Counted from the first letter of the stretch, positions 14,492-24,000 are shown. The stretch is DNA of 48,453 bases from Lachnoclostridium sp. UBA5890 (GCA_002431395.1 DJEU01000003.1:1-48453); one strand, 5' to 3'. Made by a program: numbers and translations. The notes: a model not told the origin generated them from the letters alone.

Positions 14492-17400
14492 ATGAATCAC
14501 AAAACAAGCAAACCAAAGAGGATGCGTTTATTGGCATTATTACTTGTGGCAAGTCTGATCATAAATTTGGCTTGTATCACAGATTATGCCAAAGCGAGTG
14601 GAAGGAAGAAAGCATATTCGGGAGATGACTACCGGATTGAACTGACAGAAAATTCTGTTTGGAATGAGGGGTGCACAGTCACTGCAGCTATTGAGAATGT
14701 TTCACAAAAACAAATTCGGAACTGGTCAGTAATTTTGACTTTAAAAAAGGGAAAGATTTCCAATGCATGGAATGTTGACGGTAAAGTAAATGGAAATAAT
14801 GTCATATTGTCATCGAAAGAGTACAATATGGTTTTGGCTGAAAACGGAGGGACATCTTTTGGTTTTCAGATGCAGGGAGCCAATCTTTCAGATATAGAGA
14901 GTGCATACCTTGTTACGGAAACCGCTTCGATAACAAAAAATCTGTCATTTGACTATAGAGAAACGAGTAGCTGGCAAGGACATAAAATTGTTGAAGTAAC
15001 TTTGACGAATACAGGAACTAAAACTATTAAAGACTGGTCTGTTGCTTTCCAGATGAATGGGAAAATTGACAATATATGGAATGCAAGAGTATTGTCCGGC
15101 GACGAGGGAATGTTTCAGATTAAAAACGCAGATTACAATGCAGTTATCGCGGCCGGAGCAAGTGTGACATTTGGTTTTCAGGTGTCTTATTCGTCGACAG
15201 CATTTTCTGGAATTAAAGATATCGTGCTTTTTGGCTCAGAGGAAAAAGAAACTTTGGAAACGGAGAAACCGACATCTGTTCCGACGGCAACTGCAATTTC
15301 AACTCCGACAAAAACACCGGAATCATTGCCGACAAAAACACCGGAACTTGTTCCTACCAGCACACCGAAGGAAAGTGATGCGCCGGCTGTTACATCCGTG
15401 CCAACTGTTACACCGAAAGTAGAGACGGAGGAAATGGAAGAAGGTGATGCCTGGTTTGTATCAGTAGAAAACAGAGACTGGAACATGGACATGATACATG
15501 CCAATGATCCGAAAGTAGAACAGGCGAAAAAAACACAACAACGCAAGATAAAAGTGACGATGCTGGATTCCGGAATTAATTATAGTTCTGAGGTGAACGT
15601 GGTAGAAAGGAAGAACTTTTTTGATAAAGAGACAAGCTGTCTGTATGAAGATGAGAGCGGGCATGGAACAGCAATTGCAGAAATTCTTGCATCTGATCCG
15701 AAAAGAGCAGCTCAAAAGTTTACAAATGATATTACAATAGATGGAGCTTCGTATACATATTATGACAATACAGATACCGAAGAACCGGAAGAAGAGCAGG
15801 AAGAGACTTTGGAAGAAGGAGAAACCACACTTTTTGACCTTCTTGACAGTGGTTATGAGTGGACAGAAGGTGTGAATCCGAATATTGAACTTTATTCCGG
15901 AAAAATTTTGGATGAAAACAATGAAACGACAGTTGATTTGCTTGTTGAAGGGATTAATTGGGCAATTCAAAATCAATCTGATATTTTATGTCTCAGTCTA
16001 GGAATGCAAAAAGGCTCTGATAAACTTCATGGAGCGATAAAGAGGGCAAAAAGAGCCGGAATGCTGATTATTTCTGCTGTTGGGGAAGATAAGCAGGCAG
16101 ATTATCCGGCAGCGTATCCGGAAGTATTGTCGGTCGGTATGACGGACAGTATGGGAAAATATGTAAGTGCACCGGCGGAAGTTGCGGCACCCGGACAAGA
16201 TGTAATCTCCCGTGGAGTATTTGACAGTATGCAGATTTTTAGTGGAAGCAGTTTTGCAGTACCACATGTAGCTGGGCTGGCAAGTATTCTCTGGCAGAAT
16301 CATCCGGATAAGAGTGCAGATTTTATTCGTGGATGGATTGATGTAACGTGCAACAAAACTTCTGACATGGAAAATTGTGAATATGGGTTAGCGGATTGTC
16401 TGTATGCTCTCGAATCTTATGAGACATATAACAATGAAGTGAAAGCAAATCCACAGATTCTTAAGAAAATAGAGAAAAATATTGCAGCCGAGAAAGTTAT
16501 GGCGGCAGTAGATGAAATCGACAATGAAGCTGAGGTTCCGGTAGAGGAAGAAATGCAGAAATTGCATGGAAACTGGGATAAAGAGGAACATAAGAAGTTT
16601 GTAAGTGGGAAATTTGCAAAGAAAATTGTAAAAATTCAAAAGTATATAGATATTATAAAACAGGGTATCTATTTTGTCGACGATGAAAAAAAGAATCCAG
16701 ACTGTTATGGCATGCACAAGCATCCGTGGTTTCATGGATACATAGAAGGTGATGTCACAATAAATGGGAAAGACGCAAAAAAGGCATCTAACTATATGGC
16801 AAGTGTTCGAGGGCTTGTTGAGATGGCAGATTATATGCGTAAATATGGAGAGGTTAAAAAATTAGAAGCACCTGTAAGTACCACATCGGTTGTTTTTGCC
16901 CTAACCGGAATTAATGCTGCCTTTGAAAAAGCTGGAAAAATCGGCAGTCAGACATGGAAAGAAATTAATGCAAACTGTGCCAAAGTAAACGGGAAAGTTC
17001 CAAAAGATTGCCGAAGTCTCTTGATCTATGGTATGGCGATGCATACTTTGACAGATACTTTTTCGCACAGTAGTTATGTTGTAAAGAAAACAAAAGATAA
17101 AAAAACAAAGAAAAAAAGATATGAGTGGGTAAGGTTAACACATGCAAATAGTGCTTCAAAAGATTATGCAGATAAAACAGATAATCATCCGCTTCGTTTT
17201 GATGCAGCAAAAGCCGCTGCTCATAAGGCGTTAAAACGTATTCTTGTGGATCCCAAGGAGGGATTAACAGGTTATACAGATATTAATAAAACGGCAGATT
17301 TATATGCTTCTACAAAAGAGTTTAGTAAATTAAAAAAGATGATAAAGATATATAATGGTGAAAAGCAGTCAACGGATTCATTCAAACTACGGTATACAAA

Positions 17401-18424
17401 AGATGCTTTTTCTTTGGGCAGATTTTCCCAGTATTATCAGGCAGATAAAGAGATTACACATCACAGTTCTACAGACCTTGAAAAGTACATCGATATTGTG
17501 GATATGCAGCACTTGAAAAAAACGAAAGATGGTGTAAAAGTACTTCAATTGAAAACAGATAAGTCACAAAAACTTAAAGTATATTGTGGGGCTACTTTGG
17601 AATATACAACTCAGAATGAATCACAAAATCCTATTATGTTGTTTATTAACAAAGAACAAAATTATACGGTAAAGGATGAACAGGATCGTGTGCTTTATAC
17701 TATTAAAAATGGTGAAATATACGATACCTTATCTCGAAAATTAGATATATATCAGGATACAACAGAGGATGTGCCGGATTCGGAAGAAGAGGACGAGATA
17801 AATATCCTGTGTGAAATCGATGATGTATGTCCTTCCAAAGAATGTGTTTTAGAGGGGAAAATCGTTGAGTTTTCAGAACGTTCTTATAGTATCGGTTCTT
17901 TCGATGATATGCCAGGACTTTCAGATGTAACGGTAAGTCTGACCTCACGAAAAAATGGAAAAACGTTTACTGTAATAACGGATGAAAATGGAAAGTATAA
18001 AATCCAGCTTCCAAAAGGCATGTACGATGTTTTTGTCCAAAAAGATGCTACTTATACTGTAGAAAAACAATATCTCAAATTAATGCAAGATAAAGTGATT
18101 AATAAAACCCTCATGTTGATGAGTGAGGATTGGATGGATGAAGGTATTGTTGACGGATATGTTTATACTACAGCAGGAAAAGCGTTGGTTAATGCGAAAG
18201 TGGAAGTATATAGTGGAGTCGATTACACGGAAGCAGATGAGCCGGAAATGATTTTGTATACTGACTCAAAAGGTTATTTCAATACGGATTTCATGTTTTC
18301 AGGAGGATATACTTTTGTAATCAGTAAAGAAGGTTACAAAAAGCAAAGTGTATATCAACCAGTGATTGGTTATGTGCAGAGTACAATCAAACGAATAAAA
18401 ATGCGGAGGGAAAATAATGGCTAA
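14492..18424 (+). CDS. Giant secreted chimera: CBM2-like x2, subtilase-like, PLC-like, two C-terminal beta domains
   Basis: This 1310-residue protein has a signal peptide (KPKR, hydrophobic 13-30, likely cut near AKASG). Two CBM2-like modules follow (about 46-146 and 150-248; motifs NWSV/DWSV, WN, FGFQ), then a Thr/Pro linker (255-310) with KTPE repeats. The subtilase-like domain (about 350-640) has D359 (MLDSG), H391 (SGHGT) and S587 (GSSFAVPHVAG), with an acidic insert at 426-445. An alpha-helical region (about 690-1005) contains H851-x3-D855-x3-H859 (HTLTDTFSH), as in zinc-dependent phospholipase C-like proteins. Two carboxypeptidase-regulatory-like beta domains (about 1118-1208, 1217-1300) end it. 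ATG 14492 fits GGAGG better than GTG 14489. No LPxTG anchor is seen. The biological role is unknown. Confidence 0.8.
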   Translation: MNHKTSKPKRMRLLALLLVASLIINLACITDYAKASGRKKAYSGDDYRIELTENSVWNEGCTVTAAIENVSQKQIRNWSVILTLKKGKISNAWNVDGKVNGNNVILSSKEYNMVLAENGGTSFGFQMQGANLSDIESAYLVTETASITKNLSFDYRETSSWQGHKIVEVTLTNTGTKTIKDWSVAFQMNGKIDNIWNARVLSGDEGMFQIKNADYNAVIAAGASVTFGFQVSYSSTAFSGIKDIVLFGSEEKETLETEKPTSVPTATAISTPTKTPESLPTKTPELVPTSTPKESDAPAVTSVPTVTPKVETEEMEEGDAWFVSVENRDWNMDMIHANDPKVEQAKKTQQRKIKVTMLDSGINYSSEVNVVERKNFFDKETSCLYEDESGHGTAIAEILASDPKRAAQKFTNDITIDGASYTYYDNTDTEEPEEEQEETLEEGETTLFDLLDSGYEWTEGVNPNIELYSGKILDENNETTVDLLVEGINWAIQNQSDILCLSLGMQKGSDKLHGAIKRAKRAGMLIISAVGEDKQADYPAAYPEVLSVGMTDSMGKYVSAPAEVAAPGQDVISRGVFDSMQIFSGSSFAVPHVAGLASILWQNHPDKSADFIRGWIDVTCNKTSDMENCEYGLADCLYALESYETYNNEVKANPQILKKIEKNIAAEKVMAAVDEIDNEAEVPVEEEMQKLHGNWDKEEHKKFVSGKFAKKIVKIQKYIDIIKQGIYFVDDEKKNPDCYGMHKHPWFHGYIEGDVTINGKDAKKASNYMASVRGLVEMADYMRKYGEVKKLEAPVSTTSVVFALTGINAAFEKAGKIGSQTWKEINANCAKVNGKVPKDCRSLLIYGMAMHTLTDTFSHSSYVVKKTKDKKTKKKRYEWVRLTHANSASKDYADKTDNHPLRFDAAKAAAHKALKRILVDPKEGLTGYTDINKTADLYASTKEFSKLKKMIKIYNGEKQSTDSFKLRYTKDAFSLGRFSQYYQADKEITHHSSTDLEKYIDIVDMQHLKKTKDGVKVLQLKTDKSQKLKVYCGATLEYTTQNESQNPIMLFINKEQNYTVKDEQDRVLYTIKNGEIYDTLSRKLDIYQDTTEDVPDSEEEDEINILCEIDDVCPSKECVLEGKIVEFSERSYSIGSFDDMPGLSDVTVSLTSRKNGKTFTVITDENGKYKIQLPKGMYDVFVQKDATYTVEKQYLKLMQDKVINKTLMLMSEDWMDEGIVDGYVYTTAGKALVNAKVEVYSGVDYTEADEPEMILYTDSKGYFNTDFMFSGGYTFVISKEGYKKQSVYQPVIGYVQSTIKRIKMRRENNG

Positions 18425-19433
18425 GCAAGGAAGGATCTTTGCGGTAATTGTTCTTGCCTTGTTAATTCCGGTGCTTTTAAAAGCACCGGAAAGCGAGGCG
18501 AAAGTATACCGGGGAAAATATGCAAATAATACACAATGGAGTTATAATACAAAAACAAAAACAGTTACCATTGAATGTCGAGGAGAATTACCGGATGATT
18601 ACAATGGCAGTGCGGGATGGGGGGACTATTACCTAAAAGCAAAAAAAATCATATTCAAAAAGGGAATCACGTCCTTAGGGGCGGGTGCTTTTTATAACTT
18701 TCAAAAGTTGGAAGAGGTAGTTCTGCCGGAAGGATTAAAAACGATAAAGGATTCTGCTTTTTTTACATGTATTAGATTAAAAAAAATAAATGTCCCCACA
18801 TCGCTAAGAACGATTGGAGCAAGTGCTTTTTCAGAAACAGAGTTTAATGTTTTTTCACTAGAGCGAGTAAAAAAAATAGGAAATATGTGTTTTTCGGGTT
18901 CAAAGATAAAAGAGGTATATCTTTCAAAAGATTGCAGGACCAGCTCTCTTGTTTTTTGGGGAAGTGACAATCTAAAAAAAGTAACTATCGAAAAAGGTGT
19001 GAAAAAAATAAGTTATGGGATGTTTTGTGATACAGCATTAAAAACAATTGATATTCCGGGAAGCGTTTCTCAAATAGGAGAGGATGCATTTTCTGATTGT
19101 AAAAAACTACAAAAAGCGACCCTTCATGAAGGAGTAAAAAAGATCAGTAAAGATGCATTTAGCAACACAGCACTGGAAGAAATCACCATCCCAAGTACAG
19201 TGACAGAATTAGGCAAAAATGCTTTCCGCTGGGAATCTACAGAAAAGTCATCCTTGAAAAAAGTAGTGATCCGCTCCAAGAATATCAAAAAATGGGGGAC
19301 GATGGTATTTGGAGCGACGAGAGATGACCTTGTGATTTATGTTCCGCAAAGCAAAAAAGCAGAATACGAAAAAATACTGCGGAGTACAAATGGATTGGAT
19401 TTTCATGCGAAAATTGTGGGCAAGAACTGGTAA
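18417..19433 (+). CDS. Secreted BspA-like leucine-rich-repeat protein 1
   Basis: This 338-residue protein begins with a signal peptide (MAKQGRIF, hydrophobic segment, likely cut after SEA in KAPESEAKVY). A short WSYNTKTKTVTIE strand region is followed by LRR_5/BspA-type repeats of the form L..i.iP.sv..Ig..AF..c..L (about 80-290), and a C-terminal cap with IYVPQSKKAEYEKIL. Such proteins are surface or secreted adhesins in gut and oral bacteria. The ATG lies six bases after GGAGGG and overlaps the giant gene's end by 8 bp, so the two are translationally coupled. No wall anchor is visible. Confidence 0.85.
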   Translation: MAKQGRIFAVIVLALLIPVLLKAPESEAKVYRGKYANNTQWSYNTKTKTVTIECRGELPDDYNGSAGWGDYYLKAKKIIFKKGITSLGAGAFYNFQKLEEVVLPEGLKTIKDSAFFTCIRLKKINVPTSLRTIGASAFSETEFNVFSLERVKKIGNMCFSGSKIKEVYLSKDCRTSSLVFWGSDNLKKVTIEKGVKKISYGMFCDTALKTIDIPGSVSQIGEDAFSDCKKLQKATLHEGVKKISKDAFSNTALEEITIPSTVTELGKNAFRWESTEKSSLKKVVIRSKNIKKWGTMVFGATRDDLVIYVPQSKKAEYEKILRSTNGLDFHAKIVGKNW

Positions 19434-20476
19434 GGTCAGGAGGGAAAACAATGGCTAAGCGAGGAAGAATTTTTGCGGTAATCTTTCTTGCCTTACTGAT
19501 TCCGATGCTTTTAAAAGCACCGGAAAGTGAGGCGAAAGTATACCGTGGAAAATGTAAGAGTAATTTAACGTGGAGTTACGATAGTAAAACGAAAACTATG
19601 GTTATTGATTGTAAAGGGGACATGCCTGATGACGAGCAGTTTTATGGTTTAGATATGGGATGGAAGGAATATTATTTGAAGACTAAAAAAGTGATATTCA
19701 AAAAAGGAATTAGTTCTATTGGAGTAGGTACTTTTAATAATTTCCAGAACTTAGAAGAAATAGTATTGCCAGAAGGGGTAAGAACTATAAAATATGCTGC
19801 TTTTTGGGATTGTAATTCTTTAAATAAAATTAATATCCCATTGTCTTTAAGGGAAATAGAAAAAATTGCTTTTGATAGTAGTGGTTTAACTAAGTTTTCA
19901 TTAAAGAATATAAAAAAAGTCGGAAGCTACAGTTTTATGCGTTCTGATTTAGTGAAAATTTCAATTCCTGCGAATTGCAAAATAGGATCTTTTGCGTTTT
20001 GGGATTGCAAAAATCTCAAAAAAGCAACTATCGAAAAAGGTGTAAAAAAAATAAGTGATGGTATGTTTTGTGCAACTGTTTTAAAGAATATCACCATTCC
20101 TGGAAGTGTAACGAAGATTGGAGAAGATGCCTTTTCCTACTGCCAGAATCTCAAAAAAGCGACCCTTCATGAAGGAGTAAAAAAGATCAGTAAAGATGCA
20201 TTTAGCAACACAGCACTGGAAGAAATTACCATCCCAAGTACGGTGACAGAATTAGGCAAAAATGCTTTCCGCTGGGAATCTACGGAAAAGTCATCGTTGA
20301 AAAAAGTAGTTATCCGTTCCAAGAATATCAAAAAATGGGGAACGATGGTATTTGGAGCGACTAGAGATGACCTTGTGATTTACGTTCCGCAAAGTAAAAA
20401 GGCAGAATACGAAAAAATACTGCGGAGTTCAAATGGATTGGATTTTCATGCGAAAATCGTGGGAAAGAAATGGTAA
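19111..20476 (+). repeat. 323-bp direct duplication at the 3' ends of the two LRR genes
   Basis: Bases 19111-19433 and 20154-20476 align without gaps. I count about 15 differences, nearly all at third codon positions; only two change the residue (Thr to Ser, Asn to Lys). The regions before these blocks are much more diverged, pointing to recent recombination or gene conversion of the 3' ends. Confidence 0.9.
19451..20476 (+). CDS. Secreted BspA-like leucine-rich-repeat protein 2 (tandem paralogue)
   Basis: This 341-residue paralogue of the preceding gene lies 17 bp downstream behind GGAGGG. It has the same signal peptide and tail (KAPESEAKVYRGK), a diverged middle (about residues 30-230) that is more AT-rich, and a C-terminal third nearly identical to its neighbour. 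This gives a mosaic profile: conserved ends and variable repeats. The BspA-type LRRs suggest ligand or surface binding. It is the last gene of the operon on this strand. Confidence 0.85.
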   Translation: MAKRGRIFAVIFLALLIPMLLKAPESEAKVYRGKCKSNLTWSYDSKTKTMVIDCKGDMPDDEQFYGLDMGWKEYYLKTKKVIFKKGISSIGVGTFNNFQNLEEIVLPEGVRTIKYAAFWDCNSLNKINIPLSLREIEKIAFDSSGLTKFSLKNIKKVGSYSFMRSDLVKISIPANCKIGSFAFWDCKNLKKATIEKGVKKISDGMFCATVLKNITIPGSVTKIGEDAFSYCQNLKKATLHEGVKKISKDAFSNTALEEITIPSTVTELGKNAFRWESTEKSSLKKVVIRSKNIKKWGTMVFGATRDDLVIYVPQSKKAEYEKILRSSNGLDFHAKIVGKKW

Positions 20477-20507
20477 AAAATGGTTGTTTCAAAGAGGCTT
20501 TATGGAT

Positions 20508-20545
20508 AGAAAAAGGACTGCTTACTTGACATAAGCAGTCCTAAA
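20508..20545 (-). terminator. Terminator for lysA (possibly also the LRR operon)
   Basis: AGGACTGCTTA (20514-20524) pairs with TAAGCAGTCCT (20532-20542). On the minus strand the stem is followed by a TTTTTC run, placing it six bases after the lysA stop. On the plus strand the following bases are only weakly T-rich. Confidence 0.85.
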
Positions 20546-20550
20546 ATTTC

Positions 20551-21816
20551 TTAGTATTTCATATTTTTCAAAATATCACAGAAATCAAAAGTAGCAAAAT
20601 AATCTTTTGGAGTTTCTGCGCGACGGATCATCTGGACACTTCCGTCTTCTTTTAATAACAATTCCGCAGATTTGAGTTTACCGTTGTAGTTATAACCCAT
20701 TGCGTAGCCGTGAGCACCCGTATCATGGATGACAAGGTAATCGCCGATGTCAACTTTTGGAAGCATACGGTCTACGGCAAATTTGTCATTATTTTCACAA
20801 AGCGAACCGGTTACATCGTATTTGTGGTCGCATGGCTCATTTTCTTTGCCAAGTACCGTGATATGATGATAAGCACCGTAAATAGCTGGACGCATCAGAT
20901 CGCAGGCACAGGTGTTAAGTCCTACATATTCTTTGTAGATATGTTTCTGGTGGATGCACTTGGTTACGAGATTTCCGTAAGGTCCAAGCATGAAACGTCC
21001 GAGTTCCGTGAAAATTTTCACATCGCCAAGTCCGGCAGGAACTAAGATCTTTTCAAACTGTTTGCGGACACCTTCGCCGATCACTTTGATATCGTTTGGT
21101 GCTTTGTCAGGAGTGTAAGGGATTCCTACACCGCCGGAAAGATTGATAAACTGGATATCTGCTCCGGTCTTTTCCTTCAATTCGACAGCGAGTTCGAAAA
21201 GAATGCCGGCAAGTGTCGGATAATAGTCATTGGATACGGTGTTGCTTGCGATAAAAGCATGGATTCCAAAATGCTTTGCTCCAAGCTTCATCAGTTTTTT
21301 GTATCCCTCGATAAGCTGTTCTTTGGTAAATCCGTATTTGGCATCGCCGGGGTTGTCCATGATATCGGTACCAAGTTCAAATACACCGCCCGGATTGTAG
21401 CGGCAGCAGATGGTTTCCGGAATGCCTACACCCTCTGCAAGATAGTCAATATGTGTAAAATCATCAAGGTTGATATAAGCACCAAGCTCGCTTGCTTTTT
21501 TGTATTCTTCCATCGGTGTTACATTCGATGAAAACATAATATCATCTTTTTTGAAGTCCAATGCTTCGGAAAGCATAAGTTCTGTCAAAGAAGAGCAGTC
21601 CACGCCGCAGCCTTCTTCCTGCAAGATTTTCAAAATAAATGGGTTTGGGGTAGCTTTTACAGCAAAATATTCACGATAGCCTTTGTTCCAGGAAAATGCT
21701 TCCTTCAATGCTCTGGCATTTTCGCGGATGGCTTTTTCATCATAGATATGGAATGGAGTAGGATAGGTTTTTTCGATTTCCTTTACTTGTTCCAATGTTA
21801 CGATCGGTTTCTTCAT
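20551..21816 (-). CDS. lysA: Diaminopimelate decarboxylase
   Basis: This 421-residue PLP enzyme of fold type III converts meso-diaminopimelate to lysine. The PLP lysine is K54 in YFAVKATPNP. The Gly loop LSGGVGIPY, ELGRFMLGPYG and the active-site GSLCENNDKF segment (Cys contributed across the dimer) are present. The length is typical. AAGGAGG precedes ATG 21816. It is monocistronic, with a strong promoter and its own terminator. I see no lysine riboswitch in the short leader. The asd gene for the same pathway lies 11 kb away. Confidence 0.92.
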   Translation of the reverse strand: MKKPIVTLEQVKEIEKTYPTPFHIYDEKAIRENARALKEAFSWNKGYREYFAVKATPNPFILKILQEEGCGVDCSSLTELMLSEALDFKKDDIMFSSNVTPMEEYKKASELGAYINLDDFTHIDYLAEGVGIPETICCRYNPGGVFELGTDIMDNPGDAKYGFTKEQLIEGYKKLMKLGAKHFGIHAFIASNTVSNDYYPTLAGILFELAVELKEKTGADIQFINLSGGVGIPYTPDKAPNDIKVIGEGVRKQFEKILVPAGLGDVKIFTELGRFMLGPYGNLVTKCIHQKHIYKEYVGLNTCACDLMRPAIYGAYHHITVLGKENEPCDHKYDVTGSLCENNDKFAVDRMLPKVDIGDYLVIHDTGAHGYAMGYNYNGKLKSAELLLKEDGSVQMIRRAETPKDYFATFDFCDILKNMKY

Positions 21817-21855
21817 TTTTACAAATCCTCCTTATAATGTATGACACTAAAAATA

Positions 21856-21884
21856 AGTATAATAATTTTTTGCGTTTCTGTCAA
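21856..21884 (-). promoter_or_regulatory. Strong promoter of lysA
   Basis: On the minus strand a perfect TTGACA (21879-21884) and TATACT (21856-21861) are 17 bp apart, with a leader of about 30 nt. Confidence 0.8.
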
Positions 21885-21953
21885 TGTAGGAATCGGAAAT
21901 CGGTCTTATTGAAATGTTTTATCACCTATAGGCGCGTAAAAAATTATAAGCCA

Positions 21954-21999
21954 ACGGTTGAAAAAAACGGTTGAAAAAAAACGGTTGTTCGATTATAAT
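21954..21999 (+). promoter_or_regulatory. parE promoter embedded in three ACGGTTG repeats
   Basis: TTGAAA (21971-21976) and TATAAT (21994-21999) are 17 bp apart. ACGGTTG occurs at 21954-21960, 21967-21973 and 21981-21987, i.e. every 13-14 bp, each of the first two followed by an A-run. The second copy overlaps the -35 and the third lies in the spacer. The repeats could be an operator or a curvature element. Confidence 0.65.
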
Positions 22000-22053
22000 G
22001 TAATTTTGAAATAGTATAACTATTGAGGATCAAAGCAAGAAAGGATGTAGCAG

Positions 22054-23982
22054 ATGGATAAGTACGATGGAAGCCAGATTGTCATATTGGAGGGATTGGA
22101 AGCGGTCAGAAAGCGGCCGGGTATGTATATTGGAAGTACCGGAACGCGGGGACTGCATCATTTGATATGGGAAATATTGGATAATGGAATTGATGAGCAT
22201 CTGGCAGGGTACTGTACGCAGCTGGGGATTACCTTGACGCGAGATGGCGGTGTCGTGATCGAAGACAATGGACGAGGAGTTCCGGTGGATATCCATCCGA
22301 CAAAGAAAATTCCGACCGTGCGCGTGGTTTACACCATTTTGCATGCCGGAGGAAAATTTAACAACAGTGTCTATAAAGTGTCCGGAGGACTGCATGGTGT
22401 CGGAGCTTCGGTTGTCAATGCCCTTTCAAAGAGCATGATCGTGGAAGTGAAAAAAGACGGAAAAATTTACCGCGATGAATATAAAGATGGCGGGAAACCG
22501 GTTGTGAAACTGGAAAATGGTCTGCTTCCGGTTGTAGGAAAATGTGCCAAAAGCGATACCGGAACCAAAGTGACCTTTTATCCGGATGATACCATTTTTG
22601 AGACGGTTGAGTTTAAGCCGGAGACAATTAAGAAGAAATTAAAAGAAATTGCTTATTTGAATAAAAATCTCAAAATCGTATTTAAGGACGAGCATACCGG
22701 AGAGACAATGACGTTTTTGGAAGAATATGGAATCCAAAGTTATGTCGCGTATATTAACCGCGACGCGACGCTTTTGCACAAGGATGTTATTTATGTCGAA
22801 GGAACCAGCGGAGATATTGAAGTGGAAGTGGCGTTCCAATACACCGATTCGTTCAGCGAACAGATCAATTCGTATTGTAACCGAATCAACGTGACAGATG
22901 GCGGTACTCTTGTGACGGGATTTAAAATGGCACTTACCCGCGTTATGAATCAGTACGCGAGAGAACTTGGTTATCTGAAAAATAATGAAGAGAATTACGA
23001 TGGAAAAGACATCCGAAATGGTTTGGTGGCGATCGTATCCATCAAGCACCCGGATCCGCAGTTTGAGAGCCAGACAAAAAATAAATTGGGAAATACTGAT
23101 GCGAAGACGGCAGTGGACGAAGTGTTCAGCCAGGAAGTGCAGCGTTATTTTGATAAAAATGTAGAAGTGTTAAAGAGTATATTGGATAATGTAAGAAAAT
23201 CTTACAAGGCGCGTACGGCAAGTGATAAAGCGCGACGCTCTGTATTGAAAGAATTGATGAACGTAGATACGAAGAGCAAACTTGCCGCCTGCACGTCTAA
23301 GAAAGCAGAAGAATGTGAGATTTACATTGTCGAGGGAGATTCTGCCGGCGGTACGGTAAAGACGGCGAGAAACCGAAGAACACAGGCTGTGCTTCCATTG
23401 CGAGGAAAAATTCTGAATGTGGAAAAAGCACCTCTTGAAAAAATCTTGTTGAATAATGAGATCAAATCAATGATCGCATCCTTTGGCTGCGGGATCGGAG
23501 ACGATTTTGACATCAAAAAACTGCGCTACGATAAGATTATCATTTTGACAGATGCCGATGTCGATGGCGCGCATATCAGTACGCTGCTTCTGACATTTTT
23601 CTATCGTTTTATGCCGGAACTGATCTATCAGGGAAAGGTGTACCGCGGACTTCCGCCATTGTATAAGGTGGATTACGAAGATACCGAAAAGCGCAAAAAA
23701 GTGAAAAAGAGCGAATATTTATTCAATGACTTTGAGCTGGAAAAATTTAGAAAAACCGGTAAAAAGATCAATGCTCTCCAGCGTTACAAAGGTCTGGGGG
23801 AGATGGACGACAAGCAGTTGTGGGAGACGACATTGGATCCTGACAGCCGTATATTGGCGCAGATTTCCATCAGTGATACGGTGGAAGCCGACGAAGTGAC
23901 GGACATTCTCATGGGAAGCAATGTTCCGCCGAGACGACAGTTTATTATGGAAGAAGCAAAAAGTGCCAATGTGGACATTTAA
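22054..23982 (+). CDS. parE: DNA topoisomerase IV subunit B (GyrB-like ATPase subunit)
   Basis: This 642-residue type IIA topoisomerase ATPase subunit carries GHKL ATPase residues E40 and N44 in WEILDNGIDEH, VIEDNGRGVP, and GGLHGVGASVVNAL. The Toprim domain has EGDSAGG (about 426) and DADVDGAHI, and the C-terminus has QRYKGLGEMD. The neighbour is the matching A subunit 18 bp downstream. Separation from the replication-origin genes and the A subunit's lack of a GyrA box favour topoisomerase IV over gyrase, but a second gyrase-like pair is possible. Confidence 0.88.
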   Translation: MDKYDGSQIVILEGLEAVRKRPGMYIGSTGTRGLHHLIWEILDNGIDEHLAGYCTQLGITLTRDGGVVIEDNGRGVPVDIHPTKKIPTVRVVYTILHAGGKFNNSVYKVSGGLHGVGASVVNALSKSMIVEVKKDGKIYRDEYKDGGKPVVKLENGLLPVVGKCAKSDTGTKVTFYPDDTIFETVEFKPETIKKKLKEIAYLNKNLKIVFKDEHTGETMTFLEEYGIQSYVAYINRDATLLHKDVIYVEGTSGDIEVEVAFQYTDSFSEQINSYCNRINVTDGGTLVTGFKMALTRVMNQYARELGYLKNNEENYDGKDIRNGLVAIVSIKHPDPQFESQTKNKLGNTDAKTAVDEVFSQEVQRYFDKNVEVLKSILDNVRKSYKARTASDKARRSVLKELMNVDTKSKLAACTSKKAEECEIYIVEGDSAGGTVKTARNRRTQAVLPLRGKILNVEKAPLEKILLNNEIKSMIASFGCGIGDDFDIKKLRYDKIIILTDADVDGAHISTLLLTFFYRFMPELIYQGKVYRGLPPLYKVDYEDTEKRKKVKKSEYLFNDFELEKFRKTGKKINALQRYKGLGEMDDKQLWETTLDPDSRILAQISISDTVEADEVTDILMGSNVPPRRQFIMEEAKSANVDI

Positions 23983-24000
23983 GGACTTGGAGGAAAGAGC

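Noticed and set aside
15187..15546. Antisense Ser/Val/Gly-rich ORF in the giant gene
   Set aside because: It mirrors the Thr/Pro-rich linker codons on the opposite strand and lacks a Shine-Dalgarno and any domain.
21817..21900. Lysine riboswitch upstream of lysA
   Set aside because: The promoter leaves only about 30 nt of leader.
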